Shown here piece after piece: positions 25,100-31,503 of a stretch of DNA of 64,000 bases. This DNA comes from Acidobacteriota bacterium (GTDB taxonomy: Bacteria > Acidobacteriota > Vicinamibacteria > Vicinamibacterales > UBA2999), in contig CANIBQ010000015.1 of assembly GCA_947465645.1 (NCBI GenBank), forward strand, positions 1 through 64,000, written 5' to 3'. Position 1 is the first letter of the stretch. Every line of letters begins with the position of its first letter. The notes below the pieces were generated by a model. It was given only the letters and a program-made list of their open reading frames with translations, was not told the DNA's origin and ran no database searches. Made by a program: the position numbers and the translations under genes.

Positions 25100-25139
25100 A
25101 TCCTGCAAATATTTCTCGTGAAGGCGATCTCACAGTGAT
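25100..25139. repeat. Left copy of a 40-bp inverted repeat
   Basis: This sequence, which starts ATCCTGCAAATATTTC and ends GATCTCACAGTGAT, is the reverse complement of 27297-27337 apart from one indel and one substitution. The pair brackets parDE, the DUF559 and primase fragments and hicAB. The nonanucleotide TTCAAACCG borders both copies in the same orientation (25091-25099 and 27286-27294). Confidence 0.75.
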
Positions 25140-25219
25140 GTGTGGCTGCCGTTCTGATGGTTCGGACCACGTTCGAGCACACTCGTGGGGACACCGAACA
25201 TGCCAGGAACTAGCAATTC

Positions 25220-25248
25220 TTGACATTACTCGTTATCGATCCTAGTCT
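25220..25248 (+). promoter_or_regulatory. Promoter of parDE
   Basis: TTGACA (25220-25225) and TAGTCT (25243-25248) are separated by 17 bp and lie 24 bp before the parD start codon. The -35 box is a perfect match to the sigma70 consensus. Confidence 0.65.
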
Positions 25249-25271
25249 GCTAACTGGGGACGGAAACGAGC

Positions 25272-25535
25272 ATGAATGTGTCACTCACGCCCGAGCTCGA
25301 ACGGCTCGTGAACGAGAAGGTAGAGAGCGGTCTGTACCAGACGGCCAGCGAAGTCGTACGTGAGGCATTGCGCCTGCTGAAAGAGCGAGACAACGCGCGC
25401 GAACACCTTCGTGCGGACGTGCAGGCCGGGTTCGACGCCTTAGCTCGCGGCGAGAGCCAAACCCACGACAAGGCATCAGGCCGACAACTCTCTGAACGGA
25501 TCAAGTCGCGGGGCCGAGCAATCCGTACGAAGTAG
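25272..25535 (+). CDS. parD: ParD-type ribbon-helix-helix antitoxin
   Basis: The 87-residue protein begins MNVSLTPELERLVNEKVESG, followed by LYQTASEVVREALRLLKERD, the classic ParD/CC2985 antitoxin pattern in which the N-terminal strand and two helices bind DNA. The C-terminal part (FDALARGESQTHDKASG) is the toxin-wrapping tail. It binds ParE and autoregulates its operon, and a clear promoter lies just upstream. The parE gene starts 7 bp after its stop. Confidence 0.92.
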   Translation: MNVSLTPELERLVNEKVESGLYQTASEVVREALRLLKERDNAREHLRADVQAGFDALARGESQTHDKASGRQLSERIKSRGRAIRTK

Positions 25536-25542
25536 TCCTGAG

Positions 25543-25839
25543 ATGCCGTATCGGCTCTCGTCGCGTGCCGAACAGGACCTCGACGAGGTTTGGTTGTACG
25601 TCGCCGAGGACGCGAGCCCGACTACCGCTGACCGGCTCATCGACGACCTCATCGACCGTTTCGATCTCTTGGCGGAACAGCCCAGGATGGGACGTCTCCG
25701 TCCGGAGTTCGGACCCGGCGTTCGCTCCATCGGCGTCGAGAATCACATCGTCTACTACCGGCACGATGCCGAGGTGCAGATCGCCAGAGTGCTTCATGGC
25801 AGACGCGATCAGGCTGCCGCGTGGTCTGAGTCCGACTGA
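25543..25839 (+). CDS. parE: ParE-type toxin (RelE/ParE superfamily)
   Basis: The 98-residue protein shows the RelE/ParE fold: YRLSSRAEQDLDEVWLYVAED, TADRLIDDLIDRFDLLAEQPRMGRLRPE, and a C-terminal strand with NHIVYYRHDAEVQIARVLHGRRD. ParE members poison DNA gyrase, whereas RelE members cleave mRNA; the RVLHGRRD end is typical of ParE. The full length and intact motifs suggest an active toxin held in check by the upstream ParD. Confidence 0.92.
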   Translation: MPYRLSSRAEQDLDEVWLYVAEDASPTTADRLIDDLIDRFDLLAEQPRMGRLRPEFGPGVRSIGVENHIVYYRHDAEVQIARVLHGRRDQAAAWSESD

Positions 25840-25915
25840 CAGCATCGGAATCCGGCGTCGAAGCAAATGTAGGGCACTTTGTGCTTCGTAAGTAGGCCCC
25901 CACACAGTCTGCAAC

Positions 25916-26191
25916 CTATTGGAAGGGAAGCACTTGCCGAGGTTTACTGGCAAGGAGGAGTTGTGAACCCGGCTTCTTGCGATGGCTGAGCGCACGCAGT
26001 ACAGCATCAAGCACCAGGTCGAGTTCCCTCCCCACGTCTTCCGCCAGAAAACGAAGGATGAAGTAGTCGTTCTCCTGTAGGAGCTGGTCCTTGCGTCGGT
26101 CCCGCCGGTACGCTGCAACGTCAGCGAGATGTTGGGCGCCGTCCAGTTCAATCGCGACGCGCGCATCGGCGCAGAGCAGGTCGACCTCCAT
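25916..26191 (-). pseudogene. DUF559 endonuclease fragment
   Basis: This reverse-strand segment encodes MEVDLLCADARVAIELDG, then QHLADVAAYRRDRRKDQLLQ and YFILRFLAEDVGRELDLVLD, which is the catalytic part of DUF559 (Vsr-like PD-(D/E)XK) nucleases. Only the last 90 or so residues of the protein are present. Upstream the frame runs into unrelated sequence that in another frame encodes a primase fragment. The apparent ATG at 26191 lies exactly at that junction, so translation there is doubtful. It looks like a deletion scar between two decayed genes. Confidence 0.6.
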
Positions 26192-26472
26192 TGGTCGGCC
26201 CATGGCACGAAACGCTCGTCGAGAAAGACGCTGTGGCCGCGCTCGCGCGGCCCTTTTTGCAGAGGCAGGGCGATGAGATTGCCGAATCCGCCCTGCGGCA
26301 ACGTGTCTTGATTGGGAAACAGCCGATCGTACGAATCCAGCCCGACGTCGGGCCGTTCCTCCATGGTTTCGGTCAACAGGTGCGAACCGAGCCGCCGCGC
26401 GAGCGCAGCTGAAATCGTCTGCTCGAAGAAGATCTAGACATGCCCGCCGCGCCCCGACCGTGAGCGCTCCCC
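26188..26472 (-). pseudogene. TOTE-type archaeo-eukaryotic primase fragment with nonsense codon
   Basis: Reading the reverse strand from 26472 gives ERSRSGRGGHV, a TAG stop (26434-26436), then IFFEQTISAALARRLGSHL, MEERPDVGLDSYDRLFPNQD, and GGFGNLIALPLQKGPRERG ending at ADQW. This follows closely the primase domain of the TOTE conflict-system helicase/nuclease proteins, where HVWIFF is expected and the Trp codon is now TAG. Only about 95 residues remain of a protein family that exceeds 900. The helicase and nuclease parts are absent, so the gene is dead. Confidence 0.65.
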
Positions 26473-26477
26473 GCGCC

Positions 26478-26867
26478 TTACGCATCAGTTTGCGTAAGCT
26501 GATGCACGCGCTGGTGCGACAGCCCGAGCAGCCGTGCGGCATCGCGAGCGCTCATCTTTAGCCGTCCTCCGCGCAACACACGCACGGCGTGCCTGGCTGC
26601 CAGCGCCGCGCGGCGGTCCTCGCGCTCCGCCTTCTTGCGAAGTGTCGCGTAGGCGCGGATCGCCTGCGCGGCCCCCGTCGGAAGCTTGACGTCGTCTATG
26701 ATCTTGGCCTTGCGTGCATCGTCGACAAACAACTCCATTGCTTCGACGATGCGCCGACGGGCTTCATCGACCGTGCGGCCCTGGGTGTTGCAGCCACGCA
26801 AACCGCGCACCGACGCAACCCACCAACCCGACTCATCTCGTTCGAATGCCACTTTGTAGGTCTTCAC
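26478..26867 (-). CDS. hicB: HicB-type antitoxin with C-terminal DNA-binding domain
   Basis: The GTG at 26867 is preferred because it overlaps the stop of the decayed hicA (GTGA), as in many hicAB operons; an ATG five codons upstream (26882) and the ATG at 26897 are alternatives. The product (129 residues from the GTG) has the HicB partial RNase H fold: VKTYKVAFERDESGWWVASVR, GLRGCNTQGRTVDEARRRIVE. The C-terminal ARDAARLLGLSHQRVHQL is a helix-turn-helix for autoregulation. Its toxin partner is broken, so it may persist only as a solitary regulator. Confidence 0.85.
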   Translation of the reverse strand: MKTYKVAFERDESGWWVASVRGLRGCNTQGRTVDEARRRIVEAMELFVDDARKAKIIDDVKLPTGAAQAIRAYATLRKKAEREDRRAALAARHAVRVLRGGRLKMSARDAARLLGLSHQRVHQLTQTDA

Positions 26868-26997
26868 AGCTTCTTCAACCATCCCTTTCCAAGGCACGGC
26901 TCCAGGTCACGTTCGATGCGGCGGAGAAGTCCAGGTGCTGGCGGACCTCGACGCCGCCGAACGACCTGAGGATGCGCCGCAGATCCTTGGCCGTCAT
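26865..26997 (-). pseudogene. hicA: hicA toxin gene with internal deletion and frameshift
   Basis: The start region encodes MTAKDLRRILRSFGGVEVRQ, a normal HicA N-terminus. After it the expected GSHVRV...GEDIPPG block with the catalytic His is missing, and in another frame the normal C-terminus LLRRIERDLEPCLGKGWL follows to a TGA at 26865-26867. The total span of 133 bp is not a multiple of three, so the mRNA cannot make active HicA. The removed part is about 25 codons. Confidence 0.75.
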
Positions 26998-27005
26998 CGA
27001 CACAG

Positions 27006-27033
27006 TTTATAAGTCTGATCGACAACCTGTCTA
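27006..27033 (-). promoter_or_regulatory. Promoter of the decayed hicAB pair
   Basis: On the reverse strand TAGACA (27028-27033) and TATAAA (27006-27011) are separated by 16 bp, with 5 of 6 consensus matches in each box. The expected start site falls only a few bases before the hicA ATG, so the transcript would have almost no leader. The promoter seems intact although the toxin is not. Confidence 0.55.
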
Positions 27034-27296
27034 GCGACATAGACGGATGTCAGCATCGGGCCGCGGGCGAATCGAATGTGTTCCGAACGGAACCACAAAG
27101 TGGGCACACTCCTGGGCACAGCCGTCGTCGCCGACCCGTGCATATGCGCGGCCACCGACGATACGCGATTTCAGGCGCATTCCACGAGTGTGCCCAAGAG
27201 TGCGCCCGCGCAGTGCTGGCGATCGGCATGCATCAAATTGCGGAACTTACTGTCCATCAGGGGCTTACAGGACACGCGACGGTTTTTCAAACCGGT
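27034..27296. other. Non-coding segment left of the right inverted repeat
   Basis: No gene is recognised. Two imperfect inverted copies of GGGCACACTCCTGGGCACA occur at about 27103-27121 and 27190-27209 (17 of 19 positions). A perfect hairpin CGGTTT-TTC-AAACCG lies at 27280-27294, just before the right copy of the 40-bp inverted repeat. These look like mobile-element end sequences. Confidence 0.45.
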
Positions 27297-27337
27297 ATCA
27301 CTGTGAGATCGCCTTCACGATAAATATTTTGCAGGAT
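27297..27337. repeat. Right copy of the 40-bp inverted repeat
   Basis: This 41-bp segment is the inverted partner of 25100-25139. It ends 38 bp upstream of tRNA-Ser and therefore may lie in the tRNA promoter region. Confidence 0.75.
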
Positions 27338-27373
27338 CCACAAGTGCTTGCGGGCCGTATACTTAGAGGTCCG

Positions 27374-27414
27374 CTGGTGAGGTGGCTGAGTGGCCGAAAG
27401 CGGCGGTTTGCTAA
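27374..27414 (+). repeat. Right direct repeat of the island (5' half of tRNA-Ser)
   Basis: This is the second copy of the 41-bp repeat at 24335-24375 and forms part of the intact tRNA gene. The two copies define a 3.04-kb segment. Confidence 0.7.
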
Positions 27415-27468
27415 ACCGTTGTAGGGTGTAAAGCTCTACCCAGGGTTCGAATCCCTGCCTCACCGCCA
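27376..27468 (+). tRNA. tRNA-Ser (anticodon GCT)
   Basis: The 93-nt class II tRNA has the acceptor stem GGTGAGG/CCTCACC, discriminator G and encoded CCA. The anticodon stem-loop GCGGT-TTGCTAA-ACCGT carries GCT at 27410-27412, which reads AGC and AGU. The long variable arm is GTAGGGTGTAAAGCTCTACC and the T arm GGGTTCGAATCCC. A TATACT box lies 14 bp upstream (27356-27361). It is the right border of the accessory island. Confidence 0.96.
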
Positions 27469-27529
27469 CAATCGCTCGGTCTATTCCGGTCACATAGGTG
27501 ACGGATTATTCCTCGGGTCGGCGCCGCTC

Positions 27530-28354
27530 TTGATGCAGCAAGGGCTCACCGAGACCCTGGCCGGCCGATTTGAAATCGTGCACCTGCCGCACTGGTCACT
27601 CGCCGAGATGCGCGCCGCCTTCGGCTTTTCGCTGGAGCAGTACCTGTACTTCGGCGGTTATCCGGGAGCTGCACCGCTCATCAATGACCCGCAACGCTGG
27701 CGGCGCTACCTGCTCGATGCGCTGATCGAGACCACCATCTCCCGAGATGTCCTCTTGATGACGCGGGTAGACAAGCCGGCCCTCCTGCGACGGTTGTTCG
27801 AGCTGGGTTGCCGCTATTCCGGCCAGGTGCTCTCGTATACAAAAATGCTCGGACAGCTTCAGGATGCGGGCAATACCATCACGCTGGCGCATTACCTCGA
27901 ACTGTTGGGCGGCGCTGGGATGCTCACGGGCCTCCAGAAGTACGCCGGCAAGGCCGTTCGCCAGCGCGGGTCGAGCCCGAAGCTGCAGGTGATGAACACC
28001 GCGCTCATGACCGCGCAGTCCGGCCTCTCGCCCGATGAAGCGCGGGCCGACCGCGAGTTTCGCGGGCGCCTCGTCGAGTCGGCCGTGGGCGCGCATCTCG
28101 CCAACGCGGCGGCGGGTGGTGCCTGCGAGCTGTTCTACTGGCGCGAACGGAACCGCGAGGTGGACTTCGTGGTGCGTGCCGGCCGCACGGTCATCGCAAT
28201 CGAAGTGAAGAGCGGCCGCGCGCCTGGTGCGTTTCCAGGGCTATCCGCCTTCGCGGAGGCCTTCAAGCCGAAGCGCACGCTGCTGGTGGGAGGCGACGGC
28301 ATCTCGCTGGAAGAGTTCTTGACCAAGCCGGTTGAACACTGGCTGCAGACATGA
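27530..28354 (+). pseudogene. N-terminally truncated AAA_14/DUF4143 ATP-binding protein
   Basis: The 274 residues contain the end of the AAA_14 domain (LAGRFEIVHLPHWSLAEMRA, LEQYLYFGGYPGAAPLI) and the complete C-terminal DUF4143 nuclease-like domain (ELFYWRERNREVDFVVRAGR, VIAIEVKSGR with the PD-(D/E)XK-like Glu-Val-Lys). Homology already begins in frame at about 27508 (LFLGSAPLLMQQGLTETLAG), but Walker A and Walker B motifs, which should precede this, are absent; tRNA-Ser ends only 40 bp before. About 120-150 residues are thus missing, and ATP-dependent function is probably lost. The truncation coincides with the island border. Confidence 0.75.
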
Positions 28355-28364
28355 CGGTGAATTC

Positions 28365-28478
28365 ATGAACACCGGCGCCATCAAGCGCCAAATCGAATTG
28401 TCGAGGTATGGAGGGTTGCCAAAACATCTCCTGCCGATGGAGCTTGCTGGTTGGAATATGGCTGCAGCCGTAAGATAA
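28365..28478 (+). CDS. Possible 37-residue peptide or gene remnant
   Basis: An ORF starts 11 bp after the DUF4143 stop and encodes MNTGAIKRQIELSRYGGLPK and a short tail ending NMAAAVR. It has no strong ribosome binding site. The sequence looks protein-like rather than random, so it may be the remnant of a larger deleted gene. No function can be given. Confidence 0.3.
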   Translation: MNTGAIKRQIELSRYGGLPKHLLPMELAGWNMAAAVR

Positions 28479-28511
28479 GAGTCGTATTCATATTTCGTTA
28501 AGGACGCACTG

Positions 28512-29078
28512 ATGCCAGACGATAGTGTTCGTGACCGCGGCCGGGCAATGGAAGAAGAGTATTTCCGCAAGAGAGATCAGGAGTTGGTCGAGAAGATGCG
28601 TCGCGCTGCCGCCGCCGACCAGACGCGGCAGGAACTGACTGCGGCCAGTGGATTCCAGGATCCCGAACTCGTGAAGGAGCTCGAGGAGCTGGGCTTCACG
28701 CCGGACACCGTGTGTCTCCTGCCATTTGTTCCACTGATTCAGGTCGCGTGGGCAGAAGGCGATGTCAGCCCGCAGGAACGCACGCTGATCGTCGACCTGG
28801 CGCGTTCGCGCGGCATTTCCGACGGCAGCCCCGCCGATCGGGAGCTCGCACGATGGCTCTCTACTCGTCCCTCGGATGCCACGTTCGAACGGGCCACCCG
28901 GCTGGTGCGCGCACTGCTGGCCTCCGGGACGCCGTCCGCAGGCGCGCTGTCAGGGGAAGACCTGGTCAAGTACTGCGAGAGCATTGCCGCGGCCTCCGGC
29001 GGCGTGTTCGGGATCAAGCGCGTCTCAGCCGAGGAACGCGCCATCCTGGAAAAGATCGCGGGCGAGCTGCGTCAGTAG
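28512..29078 (+). CDS. TerB-like helical protein
   Basis: The 188-residue acidic protein begins with a coiled, charged helix (MEEEYFRKRDQELVEKMRRA) and continues as a TerB/DUF533-like helical domain: FVPLIQVAWAEGDVSPQERT and LIVDLARSRGISDGSPADRE. TerB-like domains bind metals and occur at membranes with tellurite-resistance or stress proteins. No other ter genes are visible. It precedes the ferrochelatase gene by 36 bp on the same strand, which could mean co-transcription. Confidence 0.65.
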   Translation: MPDDSVRDRGRAMEEEYFRKRDQELVEKMRRAAAADQTRQELTAASGFQDPELVKELEELGFTPDTVCLLPFVPLIQVAWAEGDVSPQERTLIVDLARSRGISDGSPADRELARWLSTRPSDATFERATRLVRALLASGTPSAGALSGEDLVKYCESIAAASGGVFGIKRVSAEERAILEKIAGELRQ

Positions 29079-29114
29079 CTCTCCTCCATCACCGCCAGAT
29101 TTCGCTCGCTCCAG

Positions 29115-30092
29115 ATGTTTGACTCAGTGCTGATGATCTCGTTCGGCGGCCCCAACGGGCCCGCCGACGTGCGGCCTTTTCTCGACAACGTGCTGCGCGG
29201 GCGGCGGGTCAGCCCCGAGCGCGTCGAGGAAGTGGCGCATCACTATGCGCTGTTCGGCGGCGTGTCGCCGATCACGGAGCTGACCCTTCGCCAGGCGGAA
29301 GGGCTGCGCACACGGCTCGCGGCCGCCGGGCACCCGCTGCCGGTGTACGTCGGCATGCGCAACTGGCACCCGATGCTCGCGGACACGCTCACGCGGATGC
29401 ACGACGAGGGGGCGCGGCGTGCCGTCGGGTTCATCGCGGCGGCGCATCACAGCTACTCGAGCTGCCAGCAGTACCGCGAGAACGTGTCCGCCGCGCGCGA
29501 CGACCTTCGCCGCGCGCGCAACGGCGACATCGATGTCACCTACGTTGGCAGTTGGTTCGACCATCCGCTCTTCATCGAGGCCAACGCCAAACGCGTGCGC
29601 GCCGCGGCCGACCGGCTTCCGTCAGACGTGCGAGCGTCCGCACGGCTGGTCTTTACCGCCCACAGCATCCCGGCGCGGATGGCCGAGACCTCGCGTTACC
29701 AGGAGCAGTTGAAGCAGTCCGCCCGGCTCGTCGCCGACAAGGCCGGGTTCCAGGATTGGGCACTCGTGTTTCAAAGCCGCAGCGGCCGGCCCGGCGACCC
29801 CTGGCTCGAACCGGACGTGTGCGACTACCTGCGATCGGAGCACGCCGTCGCGGGCAGCCTGGGCCTGAAGGCGGCGGTGCTGAGCCCGATCGGATTCGTG
29901 TGCGATCACATCGAGGTGCTGTACGACCTCGATCACGAAGCGGGCGCCGTGTGCCGTGAGATCGGACTCCCGCTCGCCCGCGCCGAAACGGTCAACGACG
30001 ACCCGATGTTCCTCGACATGATGGCGGACGTCGTCCTGCGTACAATCCGCCGCTACGATTCGGGACGGCCGCTGCCGCTCGTCAAGGCTTAG
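29115..30092 (+). CDS. hemH: Ferrochelatase
   Basis: The 325-residue enzyme inserts ferrous iron into protoporphyrin IX or coproporphyrin III to give haem. The catalytic His is in LVFTAHSIPARM and the Glu in VCDHIEVLYDLDHEA, both in the conserved family positions. The N-terminal VLMISFGGPNGPADVRPFL is typical. No other haem synthesis genes are near. The haem product feeds the terminal oxidase encoded 6-9 kb downstream. Confidence 0.93.
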   Translation: MFDSVLMISFGGPNGPADVRPFLDNVLRGRRVSPERVEEVAHHYALFGGVSPITELTLRQAEGLRTRLAAAGHPLPVYVGMRNWHPMLADTLTRMHDEGARRAVGFIAAAHHSYSSCQQYRENVSAARDDLRRARNGDIDVTYVGSWFDHPLFIEANAKRVRAAADRLPSDVRASARLVFTAHSIPARMAETSRYQEQLKQSARLVADKAGFQDWALVFQSRSGRPGDPWLEPDVCDYLRSEHAVAGSLGLKAAVLSPIGFVCDHIEVLYDLDHEAGAVCREIGLPLARAETVNDDPMFLDMMADVVLRTIRRYDSGRPLPLVKA

Positions 30093-30179
30093 GCCGGCGT
30101 CTCGAGCTCCCATTCCCGCAGGACGCGCTGGCAGGCGGTCTTCCTGTCCGTGACGGGCCATGAGCCGCTCCGCGGTCCG

Positions 30180-31406
30180 TCACACGGTTTCGAACACAAT
30201 TGCCTGCTTGTTACGCAGAAGCACGATCAGCGGCGACGTCATGAACGTCGTGATCAGCGCCATCAGCACCAGCATCGAAAACACGACCGGCGACAGGATG
30301 CCGAGGTCCAGCCCGATGCTCAGGATGACCAGCTCGATGAGCCCGCGGGTATTCAGCAGGGCGCCGAGCATCGACGAGTCGCGCCACGTCATGCCCATCA
30401 CGCGCGCCGCCAGCGTCGAGGCCACCCCCTTGCCCGCGATCGCCACGGCGAGGAACGCGCCTGCGTCGAGCCACAACTCGGCGCTGTCGATCAGCCCCAC
30501 CTGGGTGCGGAGGCCGGTAAAGGCAAAGAACAGCGGCACCAGCAGGGTCACCGTGAGCGGTTCGACGCGCTCGACGAACGCCCGCTCGACGGTGCCCCCG
30601 CGCGGCATCATCAGGCCGGCAAAGAACGCACCGAAGAGCGCATGTACGCCGAGCCATTCGGTGGCCATCGCCGACAGCAGCATTACCAGAACGGGGACGG
30701 CGAGGTCGTCGGCGCCTGAGCCAAATCCGTCACCGCGCCGCTCCGCCAGCCGGCGAAGCAGCGGCCGCACGCCGTACATCATCAGCGCGATGTAGCCGCC
30801 GAGCATCAGCGCGCGCACCGCGAACATCCTGGGATCGGTGGCATCCACGAGCATCGTCACGGCTGCCAGGATCAGCCATCCCGTCACATCGTCGAACGCC
30901 GCGCACGAGATGGCGACGGTGCCGACCTGGGTGTTGAACATCCCCTGGTCGAACAGGATGCGCGCCAGCACCGGGAATGCCGTGATGCTCATCGCCGCGC
31001 CAACGAAGAGCGCGAACGGGAGCACTGCCACGCCTTCGGGCGCGAGCCTCGCGTGCACCAGCGACCCGACCGCGGCGCCGAGCGCGAACGGGACGATGAT
31101 GCTGGTCAGGCTCGTGACGACCGCGATCCTCCGCGCGGTGCCAAGCGGCTGGGAACCCAGTTTCAGGCCGACGATGAACATGAACAGGAGGAGGCCGAGC
31201 TGGCTGAGCGCATTGAGCGGCGAGAGGCTCGCGGCCGGAAACAGGGCGCCGAACCATCCCGGCAGCACCAGTCCGAAGAGCGAGGGCCCGAGCATCAGTC
31301 CCGCCACCATCTCGCCGATGACCGCGGGTTGCCCGATCGCGACAAACAGGTATCGAAGGATGCGCGAGACGATGAGGATGACAGCGATTTGCAGCAGCAG
31401 AAGCAT
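30180..31406 (-). CDS. Cation:proton antiporter, CPA2 family
   Basis: The 408-residue protein has about 12-13 hydrophobic helices with the Na+/H+ exchanger pattern. It starts LLLQIAVILIVSRILRYLFV, continues with VIGEMVAGLMLGPSLFGLV, and contains SCAAFDDVTGWLILAAVTML with the paired Asp-Asp of the transport core. There is no TrkA-N domain at the end, so it is the short version. It probably exchanges K+ or Na+ for protons at the inner membrane. It is convergent with hemH and divergent from the M61 gene. Confidence 0.9.
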   Translation of the reverse strand: MLLLLQIAVILIVSRILRYLFVAIGQPAVIGEMVAGLMLGPSLFGLVLPGWFGALFPAASLSPLNALSQLGLLLFMFIVGLKLGSQPLGTARRIAVVTSLTSIIVPFALGAAVGSLVHARLAPEGVAVLPFALFVGAAMSITAFPVLARILFDQGMFNTQVGTVAISCAAFDDVTGWLILAAVTMLVDATDPRMFAVRALMLGGYIALMMYGVRPLLRRLAERRGDGFGSGADDLAVPVLVMLLSAMATEWLGVHALFGAFFAGLMMPRGGTVERAFVERVEPLTVTLLVPLFFAFTGLRTQVGLIDSAELWLDAGAFLAVAIAGKGVASTLAARVMGMTWRDSSMLGALLNTRGLIELVILSIGLDLGILSPVVFSMLVLMALITTFMTSPLIVLLRNKQAIVFETV

Positions 31407-31503
31407 CAGCGCGTCATTCTACGCGCGTCACATCACGTGCGAAGTGAGGGCGGCGCGGACGTCATGCACGACGCCGGACGCGCATTAAACTACCACCAGG
31501 TCG

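Noticed and set aside
27047..27424. 125-residue forward ORF running into tRNA-Ser as a possible integrase remnant
   Set aside because: No recombinase motif (Arg-His-x-x-Arg-Tyr) is visible and the frame covers the tRNA and the inverted repeat.
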